Shown here one piece after another: positions 1-7,433 of a stretch of 21,331 nucleotides of DNA. The notes under the pieces are model-generated. The model searched no databases, was not told where the DNA came from, and saw nothing but the letters and a program-made list of their open reading frames with translations. The DNA is from Pelomyxa schiedti (lineage: Eukaryota > Evosea > Pelobiontida > Pelomyxidae), in NCBI GenBank assembly GCA_020536535.1, contig JAHLWZ010001073.1:1-21331 (forward strand). Reading direction: 5' to 3'. Position numbers and translations under genes: made by a program. Within the stretch, counting starts at the first letter, position 1. The number at the start of each line of letters is the position of its first letter.

Positions 1-254
1 TCACACCTCAAAGTCCAAAAAAACACAAACTCCCACCAAGAGAGGGAAAAAAGGGTAATCATTTTAAAAATTGAAAAGCCTGATTCTTGGGCAAAAGCCT
101 GACTGGGTTGGCAGGAGCTTAAATCTTAAATTCGATGTCCCGAGGCCAACCAAAATACCTTCAAGGTTTTGTGAACGTTCTTTGTACTTCAGGTTTGCCT
201 ACAGGGACTGTGCTCAAGTCCAACAACACACTTCTTCCGTGAAATCTACGTGTG
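1..254. other. Unassigned left edge, upstream of the tandem array
   Basis: No gene is supported here. An 80-codon open frame runs from 71 into the first array gene, but it has no recognisable domain and overlaps a well-supported gene in another frame. The stretch is AT-rich up to about 140. It contains a small near-direct repeat (AAAAGCCTGA at about 74 and 101). It probably holds the promoter and 5' UTR of the first array gene, or the tail of an upstream gene cut by the window edge. Confidence 0.4.
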
Positions 255-1517
255 ATGGCAAACCATCTCGAGACAAGCCTACAGTTCCTCGCGCGGGCCT
301 ATCAAAACGATGATCTCATCGTCATCGAAGACGATAACACCATGATCGGCGGGTCCTTTGGTCGGCCCCCACCATCATCGCCGCCACCATCGCAATCATG
401 TTCCGCCTCACCAACAACAACCAAAGACCAAACGTACGCGCACAGCCAATTCATCGCGCTGGGCGTCGGGGTCATTGTGGGACGCTGCGGATGTGCCAGC
501 CCCGCGTCGGTGCTCACGCCGTCGTCGCTGTCGCTCATCGGCCGCGACTGGGTCGTAATCCCCGAGAGGCACGTGGTCGTCGAGCTCAAGGCCGACCGCC
601 GCGCAGCCAGCCAGTACGTCAAGTTCGGCGTGTCGCCGACGCTCGGCCTCACCTCGCGCCCCGAGATTGTGGACTTCAGCTCTGGTCGCTGGGACCAGAG
701 CGACAGGAAGTTCTGTGGGTGGGTGGGACCTGATTCCGCCGCCGACAGGTTCGCGCTTTTGACGTGGGAAAATCTGAGCGAGGAAGGCGCAAGGCACTTG
801 TGTGTGCTCGACATGAAAACTGGCAGGAGGGTGGCTGCACTGGTCACTGACAGTATCTCTGAGTTCGATTCGCTCAGCTCCACGAGGCGTTGGGCTGTTA
901 CGGCCAAAAGCGGTGGGGACGTGCTGAGCCTCTGGAATTTTGATCATGTGGATACTGGGGAAGTGAAGGCAGTGGAAGGGATTTCTCTGCCTGATGCGCC
1001 TTCCGAGATTGCGATCGACGGTGATTTCCTGGTCATCATCTTTCGTGGCTTGCGAAAGAATAAGAGAATGCTGATCACTGCTGACCTGCCATCAACTCTG
1101 GCAATAGGAGCATTGGGAAATTATAAGTTCTATTATGCAGCATTCACAAGGCTGTGGTGCTGGCACAGAACCATGTACTCTTTGGACACTGATAGCTCCC
1201 TGTTGTGTGTGACCACTGGTGAGAGTACAGAATTGCCTCTGAAAAAAGGATTCACACCGATTGGCGGGCCATACTACGCCGTCAAAAATGGTTCCCTCTG
1301 GGAGATCTACAGTGTTGTGGAACCAACAAAGTTGGTGTGCAGGCACAGGGCTGACCGCGGCGGCACAATTCAGTTTGGCCAAGAACTAGTTGTGAAGGAG
1401 CCAGGGATGACCACAAAATCACCAAATCACATCGAGGTCATTGATGCTGTATCTGGCTTCGTCATCTTCAGGATGTGCAACTCAATGTCTCGTTTCCTTC
1501 ATGTTTCACAACACTGA
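255..1517 (+). CDS. Tandem-array paralogue 1, beta-propeller-like protein of unknown function
   Basis: Single-exon gene of 420 codons, first of four tandem paralogues. The family core starts at about residue 65 with QFIALGVGVIVGRCG, followed by an LTPSSLSLIGRDWVV block. Next come GWVGPDS near residue 157, LSLWNFDHVDTGEV, GGPYYAV, EIYSVVEPTKLVCRHR and a C-terminal HIEVIDAVSGFVIF. The alternation of short beta-type segments with V-I-D and W-x-F motifs suggests a beta-propeller; this is inference and no named family was recognised. There is no signal peptide or membrane segment. It differs from its sisters by a roughly 50-residue acidic then P/S-rich N-terminal extension. ATG codons at 255 and 342 are both possible starts; 255 is the first in-frame ATG. 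An out-of-frame ATG at 398 sits where the sister genes start. The 3' half is closest to paralogue 3. Confidence 0.8.
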   Translation: MANHLETSLQFLARAYQNDDLIVIEDDNTMIGGSFGRPPPSSPPPSQSCSASPTTTKDQTYAHSQFIALGVGVIVGRCGCASPASVLTPSSLSLIGRDWVVIPERHVVVELKADRRAASQYVKFGVSPTLGLTSRPEIVDFSSGRWDQSDRKFCGWVGPDSAADRFALLTWENLSEEGARHLCVLDMKTGRRVAALVTDSISEFDSLSSTRRWAVTAKSGGDVLSLWNFDHVDTGEVKAVEGISLPDAPSEIAIDGDFLVIIFRGLRKNKRMLITADLPSTLAIGALGNYKFYYAAFTRLWCWHRTMYSLDTDSSLLCVTTGESTELPLKKGFTPIGGPYYAVKNGSLWEIYSVVEPTKLVCRHRADRGGTIQFGQELVVKEPGMTTKSPNHIEVIDAVSGFVIFRMCNSMSRFLHVSQH

Positions 1518-1672
1518 CCCAAAATCAATACAAAGCAACCACAAAAGCTGTACGAAACGGAGAACCGTTTCAAGCAAATTTGATAGGCCTTTCCAATTTG
1601 CTTGCCAATACGATCTTGTGTACCTCCTCGGTGGTCCTTCGGTGAATTTGTTTTGTTTCAACCGTTTGCTCG

Positions 1673-2767
1673 ATGGTGGATACAACAACAGCCCGCATCG
1701 CGGAGTATTCTGACGCACGTGCCCAGTTCATCGCACTCGGAGTCGGCGTCATTGTGGGACGTTGCGGGTGTTCAAGCCCAGCGTCGGCGCTCACCCCGTC
1801 GTCGCTGTCGACCCTCGGTCGTGAATGGATCGTTTTCCCCTCCAAGCACGTTGTCATTGGCCTGAGCACCCATAAGTACGTCAAGTTCAGTGTGTCTCCC
1901 ACCCTCGGGCTCGTCGACCTCCCCACGGTTCTTGATCTTGGCAGCCCAAACAAGGAGTTACGTGGATGGGTTGGGCCCAATCGCACAGGTTCCAGGTTCG
2001 CACTTGTGCTGTCATCTGCACTCCACATACGCCTGTGTGTTGTTGACACAAGTGGCAGTGGTGCTGAGATAGCTGCCACTGCACTGGTGGATTGCGATTC
2101 AGTGATTTCCACGAGGATGTGGGCTGTGGTGGTTCCTTGGAGAGAGCCTGTCATGACACTGTGGAATTTTGATCGTGTTGAGGTTGGTCGGGTAGAAGAA
2201 GCCAGCGGAATCGCGCTGCCGTGGGCTGCTGAGAGAATGGTAATTGATGGGGATCACCTCGTTGTTGCACCCAAAGTAACGGAGCAACCACTGGGAGTTG
2301 TGGTTGTGGACCTCCCTGCCACAATGGAATCAAAAAGATTGGCAATTTCCCAGCACATTGCCACCTCAACGCATGGGAGCTTCTGGAGACTGTGGTCCTG
2401 GAATCAAAGGGTTTATGCCACACTGGTGGATGATTCACTGATGTGTGTCTCCAGTGGTGAGAGGACCATCTACCCCCAGAGCAGCAGGCTCGCGCCGATT
2501 GGTGGTCCCTACTTCTCTGTTTTTGATCCATACAGTGATTCCTGCTACATCTACAGTGCTGCGGAGCCAGAAAAGTTGTGCTGCAGGCACACAACCGAGG
2601 GACTGCACAAGTACGCAGTAATATTTGGTCAGGAAGTTGCTGTGAAAGGGCCATGGCTGGGACAAAATAGATTTGCAGTGGTTGATGCTGTGTCTGGATT
2701 TGTCATTTTCAAAATACCCAACAACAGTGAAGAGCTGATTTATGTTGCTGAAGTTCTGGCTCATTGA
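1673..2767 (+). CDS. Tandem-array paralogue 2, beta-propeller-like protein of unknown function
   Basis: Single-exon gene of 364 aa, starting 155 bp after paralogue 1. The ATG at 1673 leads into DARAQFIALGVGVIVGRCG, the family block, with no N-terminal extension. Family landmarks follow in order: LTPSSLSTLGREWIVFP, KYVKFSVSPTLGLV, RGWVGPN, LWNFDRVEVG, IYSAAEPEKLCCRH and VVDAVSGFVIF. No catalytic motif, transmembrane helix or signal peptide is visible. The evenly spaced hydrophobic V-V-D/S-G strands are compatible with a WD40-like propeller, but this is a structural guess. The 5' third is visibly more GC-rich than the 3' half. Function is unknown; co-localisation with three sisters indicates local duplication. 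Confidence 0.85.
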   Translation: MVDTTTARIAEYSDARAQFIALGVGVIVGRCGCSSPASALTPSSLSTLGREWIVFPSKHVVIGLSTHKYVKFSVSPTLGLVDLPTVLDLGSPNKELRGWVGPNRTGSRFALVLSSALHIRLCVVDTSGSGAEIAATALVDCDSVISTRMWAVVVPWREPVMTLWNFDRVEVGRVEEASGIALPWAAERMVIDGDHLVVAPKVTEQPLGVVVVDLPATMESKRLAISQHIATSTHGSFWRLWSWNQRVYATLVDDSLMCVSSGERTIYPQSSRLAPIGGPYFSVFDPYSDSCYIYSAAEPEKLCCRHTTEGLHKYAVIFGQEVAVKGPWLGQNRFAVVDAVSGFVIFKIPNNSEELIYVAEVLAH

Positions 2768-2824
2768 AAGAAACAGGAGAAATACTTTGCCAAAGGGTAC
2801 TTTTCCTTTGTTGATAAACAACCG

Positions 2825-3925
2825 ATGATGGACATCCAAAGTGATACCAATGCTCGTAGCCAATTCATCGCGCTCGGCGTCGGGGTCATTGTGGGACGCT
2901 GCGGCCGCGACAACAGCAGCCCGGCTTCGACCCTCACGCCGTCGTCGCTGTCACTCCTCGGCCGCGACTGGATCGCGTTCCCCGCCAGGCACGTAGTCGT
3001 AGAGCTGGAGAGTGAGGGCGGTCAGACCCATAAGTACATCAAGTTCAGCGTGTCGCCCACCCTCGGGCTCGTGGAGTACCCAGAGTTCATCGACTTTGGC
3101 CACCGCCGGGAGTTCCGTGGATGGGTTGGACCTGATTCCCTCGGTGACAGGTTCGCCATGGTCACGTGGGACCCGCGGGATGACGGAGTGTACAACCTGG
3201 ATGTGATCGACATGAAAGCAAGCAGCAGAAAAGAGGTGGCAACAGTCACTGACGATTTCACAGGGAGTGGCATGCTGGTCTCCACGAGGAGGTGGGCTGC
3301 TGTAACCTCCTGGGAAGGGCACTGGATGGCACTCTGCAGTTTCGATCATGTTGAGACTGGGGAGGTGACTGTGATCAAGGGCATTCGAGTGCCTTGGAGG
3401 AGATGTAAATTGGCTTTTGATGGCGACTCACTTGTTATCGGCCAGCCAGGCCCAGTCACGGACCCCAGAGCTGTGCTCGTTGTGGACCTTCCTTCAACTT
3501 TTGCGAACAAGGAATTGAGGACAACTCGGTTCTCTGCACCAACAAAATTGAGGTTCTTTCGGCTGTGGTGCTGGCATACAAGGATCTATGCAATGCTTTC
3601 CAACTATTCCCTGCTGTGCGTTACCACTGGTGCAAGCACCACTTTGCCCCCAGAAAACCGAATGACCTCAACCGGAGGGTCATACTATGCCATTCTACGT
3701 GATTCCGTCTGGGAGATCTACAGCGCTGTGGAACCAACAAAGTTGCTGTGCAGGCACACAGTGGATGCTTTGGGAACAATTCAGTTTGTTCAGGAACTTG
3801 TTGTGAAGGAGCCAGGCCCAGGTGTTTCACCAGATCACATTGAGGTCATAGATGTTTCTGGCTTTGTCATCTTCAGATTTGCCAACAAGGCAATGTTTCG
3901 TGTTGTGTATGTTCCAAAACATTAA
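2825..3925 (+). CDS. Tandem-array paralogue 3, beta-propeller-like protein of unknown function
   Basis: Single-exon gene of 366 aa, only 57 bp after the stop of paralogue 2. It starts with two consecutive ATGs (2825 and 2828); either could be used. The family block NARSQFIALGVGVIVGRCG begins within 15 residues of the start. Landmarks are LTPSSLSLLGRDWIAFPARH, HKYIKFSVSPTLGLV, FRGWVGPDSLGDRFAMV, VSTRRWAAV, FDHVETGEV, EIYSAVEPTKLLCRH and HIEVIDVSGFVIF. Its 3' half is strikingly close to paralogue 1 (shared SLLCVTTG, IQF-QELVVKEPG), so these two look like the most recent pair. One residue is missing from the VIDAVSG motif. Biochemical role is unknown. Confidence 0.85.
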   Translation: MMDIQSDTNARSQFIALGVGVIVGRCGRDNSSPASTLTPSSLSLLGRDWIAFPARHVVVELESEGGQTHKYIKFSVSPTLGLVEYPEFIDFGHRREFRGWVGPDSLGDRFAMVTWDPRDDGVYNLDVIDMKASSRKEVATVTDDFTGSGMLVSTRRWAAVTSWEGHWMALCSFDHVETGEVTVIKGIRVPWRRCKLAFDGDSLVIGQPGPVTDPRAVLVVDLPSTFANKELRTTRFSAPTKLRFFRLWCWHTRIYAMLSNYSLLCVTTGASTTLPPENRMTSTGGSYYAILRDSVWEIYSAVEPTKLLCRHTVDALGTIQFVQELVVKEPGPGVSPDHIEVIDVSGFVIFRFANKAMFRVVYVPKH

Positions 3926-3995
3926 TGGCAACAACACTTCATCGACCTCTTTTTGAAGACAAACCCTGGATCGTTTTCCCCGAAAAAGAAATCTG

Positions 3996-5177
3996 ATGGC
4001 AACAACAATCGACCTCAAAGATCAAACCGACGCACGCGACCAGTTCATTGCGCTCGGCGTCGGAGTAATTGTGGGACGATGCGGCCGCGACATCGCCAGC
4101 CCGGTTTCGGCCCTCACGCCCTCGTTGTTATCGTGTATCGGCCGAGAGTGGATCGCGTTCCCTGCCAGGACCATAGTCGTGGGGTTGGTGTCTTTCCCCT
4201 CCCCCAAGTACGAGTTCGTCGAGTTCGCCGTGTCCCCGACTCTGGGCCTCGCGCGCCATCCCACAATGACCAATCTCGGGCGCAGCAACAACAAAACCGT
4301 CGAACACTTCCACGGCTGGGTTGGGCCCCGGTCCTCACGCGACAGGTTTGCCTTGGCAGTGACCGGGGCGCTCACCGACCCCGGCGGCCAGAGACTGGCC
4401 GTGGTCGACACCGGCGGCCGCTGCGAGGACCTGAGGCTGGCCAACTGGGAATGGCTGAGACTGTCCGGGCCCTGGTGCCACAACAGGCGGTGGCTTGTAA
4501 AAATAGGGCCTCTGACGTCATCGCTGGCACTGTGCAACTTTGATGACGTCGAGAGTGGGAGGTGCACAAAAGTGGAGGGGGTCATGCTTCCGTGGGACGT
4601 GAGCAGCCTCGCGCTCTTTGGTGACAGTTCGTTGGCTGTGTCACACAGCGGCGGGGTGGCTGTGATCGACCTTGACTGCACAGTCTCGGAGAACAAGGGG
4701 CTGGTTGGGAAACAGAGGAACAAAGTCAGAATCACTGCTGCTTTTGATGATCCAGGGGGGTCAGTCCTGGAGCATGTTGTGTGCTGCCAGGGAATTGCCT
4801 ACGCGTTTCTATGTGGGCCAGATGGAAGCTCTTGGCTTCAGTCCCTGACAACTGGCCAGAGGACTCTGTGGCGCCAATTTAGCAGCCCACGTGTGAGGAC
4901 AGACCCAGTTGGTGGCCCTTACGTTGTTGTGCCTACTTCCTCCAGCGCAGGAGAGAGCCGTCTCGATGTGTACAGTGTTCTCGAGCCAACCAAAGTGTGC
5001 TTCCAACACAGGACACAGAGCCGAATCGACAGGTTGTTCTACGGGAACGAGATTGTTGTCAGGAACACCACCTTTGTGGGTCCATACTCCGTTGAGGTCA
5101 TTGATGCAGCGACTGGCTTTGCTGTCTTTAAGATGGGATGGGCATCAGGAGGAAGAACTGTGACAAGCGTTTCTTGA
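3996..5177 (+). CDS. Tandem-array paralogue 4, divergent beta-propeller-like protein of unknown function
   Basis: Single-exon gene of 393 aa, 70 bp after paralogue 3. The start MATTIDLKDQTDARDQF leads into the shared GVGVIVGRCGRD block. The rest is the most diverged of the four: FHGWVGPRSSRDRFAL, NRRWLV, LCNFDDVESG, GGPYVVV, VYSVLEPTKVCFQHR and VEVIDAATGFAVFKM. Extra residues occur in loops between conserved strands, which fits a repeat-based beta fold with variable loops. Its GC content stays high further into the gene than in the sisters. Its N-terminus resembles the core N-terminus of paralogue 1 (both have a T-T-then-KDQT stretch). No enzyme motif or targeting signal is visible. Confidence 0.85.
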   Translation: MATTIDLKDQTDARDQFIALGVGVIVGRCGRDIASPVSALTPSLLSCIGREWIAFPARTIVVGLVSFPSPKYEFVEFAVSPTLGLARHPTMTNLGRSNNKTVEHFHGWVGPRSSRDRFALAVTGALTDPGGQRLAVVDTGGRCEDLRLANWEWLRLSGPWCHNRRWLVKIGPLTSSLALCNFDDVESGRCTKVEGVMLPWDVSSLALFGDSSLAVSHSGGVAVIDLDCTVSENKGLVGKQRNKVRITAAFDDPGGSVLEHVVCCQGIAYAFLCGPDGSSWLQSLTTGQRTLWRQFSSPRVRTDPVGGPYVVVPTSSSAGESRLDVYSVLEPTKVCFQHRTQSRIDRLFYGNEIVVRNTTFVGPYSVEVIDAATGFAVFKMGWASGGRTVTSVS

Positions 5178-5292
5178 AGCACTTCATTCCCAACCTCTAA
5201 GCCTACAAATGCATAAGGCTCCTCCTTGACTGGTACAATGTATTTGTAGTTTCGTACGAAATGCCTTCAAACAAACAATTCAAAACCTTTGA

Positions 5293-7290
5293 ATGTCCGC
5301 AGCTTCTGTGTCGACGATACCAGGGCAGGGAGACGCGGAACTAACAGTGGGTTGTGGAGGGACAGGGGCAGACGGGGGTGGGAATTGTGGGATGGTGTGG
5401 GTGTTTGGGGGGTCGTGCCCGCGGACCGGGGTCGTGCACTTTGACGCGCAGCTCGGGCGGTACGTCGACGAGGCGACGCGGGGGGCGCTGGCCGAAGTGA
5501 CACGGCTGAGGAACGACGTGCAGGCATCCCTGGGCGTCGTGCCAAACCCCGCTGCCGCCGTAGTGGTTGGCCTATGTTTTATTTCATCCCCCCACCACTT
5601 TTTTTTATTATTAGCATTATTATTATTACTGTGATTCTATTAATAGTAATAAATTTAAATGGATTTGAATTTTGTTATTATTTCTTTGTTCATTTGTTAT
5701 TTGTGCAGTATTCAGGGGGTTGTTTTTTTTTTTTTTTCCCCTCAACTTGTTTTACAGGCAATTGAGAAATATCTGCCTCATTTACTGGGTTTGGTAAGCT
5801 TGCCTGTTTGTGCATTGAATTGACCATTGAATAAAGAAACAAGCCACAGCTGCTTTGCCAGCAGATATATGCAAGCACATTGGTTTGGCTACTTTTGTTA
5901 CTTGTTGTTCTTTTTCACAATCTTATTTTATCCCGAAGTTGTGGCTTGGAACACTGCATTTTCTAGTCAATACTGCAACTCTGCCGTCAGCATTCCCTCG
6001 CTAAATTATGAACTCGTGATGATTCTTTTCGTGAGTGTTCTCGTCCGTTTTCTTAAATTATTGTGTTTATTTCTCCTACAAGGCCTATGGCATTTCTCAG
6101 CGACTTCTTGCTCGTGATATGTCCAGACAAACTGGCGGTTGTATCCACCTTTTTTTTTTCCCCGTGACTAACACTGGCCCAGCTCTGGATGACGAAACTA
6201 AGTCTACCCTCATTGCAAATCTATTGTGCAAAGCTGCTGGGGTATAAGCCTCCCTTTATCTCATAATTCAATAAATCGGCATCACAGGTATTTAACTACA
6301 TAAGCACCTTATCGTTGTCATCGTGGACTCAAGGATTAAAATTTGCTGAAGTGACCACTGACTTACATTTAATGCTGTCCAGGTCATCTATAATGACTTG
6401 TTATTCCTTAAATTGACTTCTTTAGTCTTTGTCTACTTGAAGCACAGGAAATAGCTATCCGAAAGGGGATTGCAAGAAAAACTTCACCTGGTGTATGGCT
6501 TCCATTTACGTTTTAGTGCTTATTTAGGACCAGGTTATTGCAAAATTGGCTCTTGGTGTTGTTTCAAAGGTATCATTGATTAAATTTTTCGCCTCCTCAT
6601 AGCCTTGCAAGGCGAAATATTGCGAGCAAATAGTGAAATCACTTGCACCACCATCAACCCAAGAAATTAGGCTGCAAATTTTGGGCTAGTATGAAAAAAC
6701 TTTCTTAATTTCTCTAATGAAACCTATAGTTACTTGTCAGTCATAGCCACGGTTTTTAAGGCGCAAGCTTATTCACACTTGAGTCAAAGCGTTAAGGAGC
6801 AAGGGTTCCCTCCCCATCCTTTTTTCAACAACTCATTACAGAATGCAGGAAGTATGGAATTGCCGTATCCTATTTGGAGGTATTTTCCTGTGTCAAAAAA
6901 TGCCTAATACAAATCAGGGTGCACAACCAACTGCAACAGAGCAACAAGTAATGGTAGGTACGAATTGTTTTGAAACCAAAATTAAATCCATTCAGAGTGA
7001 CAGAAGAACCAAAGAGTTCATGCCTGAAGTTTTAACTCTTGCGCAATCCTTTCTTACTACAATCAGCAAGGCCTACGAATTGTATGCCGCAATAGCGTCT
7101 TTTTTTCCTTTTAACACGTGAAAGGGAAGTAAAAGACAACCAGACCGTGTATTTCGAACCTGTACCTAATCCCGGCACACTGGAAATACCAGATGGAATA
7201 ACACTTGTTAAACCTGTTGCCTTTGTGTGCCCGGCTCCCGCTACCATTCCCTTCAATCTACGGGAACCGGCGGCTTGCACATTACTGTGA
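5293..7290 (+). CDS. BROX: BROX-like BRO1-domain protein with C-terminal CaaX box
   Basis: Fifteen exons: 5293-5559, 5758-5793, 5837-5882, 5939-6030, 6083-6137, 6183-6241, 6288-6382, 6426-6492, 6528-6569, 6603-6688, 6730-6804, 6849-6879, 6918-6947, 6996-7081, 7125-7290. The joined product is 410 aa; human BROX is about the same length. BRO1 landmarks appear in BROX order: KYLPHLLG, VAWNTAF, YELVMILFAYGISQRLL, KAAGVFNYI, LEAQEIAIRKGI with SPG, KAQAYSHLSQS, and near the end DNQTVYFEPVPNPGTLE and TLVKPVAFV. The last four residues are CTLL, a CaaX box whose final Leu predicts geranylgeranylation. BRO1 proteins bind the ESCRT-III subunit CHMP4/Snf7; BROX acts at membranes through its lipid anchor. 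The role here is inferred. The first exon is GC-rich, glycine-rich and poorly conserved. The first donor could also be 5566, and the 48-nt intron after 6947 may be optional. Confidence 0.85.
5560..5757 (+). other. Long AT-rich first intron of the BROX-like gene
   Basis: At 198 nt this is the longest intron in the window; most others are 42-58 nt. It is rich in TTATTA-type sequence and carries a 15-T run at 5723-5737, ahead of a TTTACAG acceptor. It breaks sharply from the GC-rich first exon. Length and first position make it the most likely intron to carry a regulatory element, but no specific motif is visible. Confidence 0.6.
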
Positions 7291-7433
7291 CTAGTATACT
7301 TGAAGTAAGTTCCGCACTCAGAAACATAAACTCATAATAACTCAATGAAGAAATTTAACATCTTATAAAACAAAATGTGACAATAATGTGTAGAGTTCAC
7401 TGCCCAGCTTCGCTATGAAAGCAGGTTACCTTT
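7291..7433. other. Convergent spacer between BROX-like gene and kinase gene
   Basis: This 143-bp AT-rich spacer must hold the 3' ends of two convergent transcripts. No AATAAA is present on either strand. No gene was seen. Confidence 0.5.

Larger units (their letters stand above)
447..4084 (+). repeat. Four tandem copies of a conserved 44-nt coding block marking the array
   Basis: A block encoding QFIALGVGVIVGRCG recurs at 447-490, 1724-1767, 2861-2904 and 4041-4084. By eye the copies differ at only a few positions over 44 nt, more alike than most of the surrounding genes. The repeat unit, including gene and spacer, is about 1.1-1.3 kb. The pattern fits tandem duplication, with the 5' ends kept alike by selection or gene conversion. 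Confidence 0.8.

Noticed and set aside
71-313. 80-codon + strand open frame at the left edge
   Set aside because: No domain, low-complexity composition, and it overlaps the start of paralogue 1 in another frame.
302-947. Long open frames on the minus strand opposite paralogue 1 (and similar ones opposite 2, 3 and 4)
   Set aside because: They mirror the GC-rich conserved coding blocks of the + strand genes and recur at the same place in each copy. They are shadows without independent domains.
5574-5765. Open frames rich in F, L and I that suggest a membrane protein
   Set aside because: They fall inside the AT-rich first intron of the BROX-like gene; the hydrophobicity comes from T-rich intron sequence.
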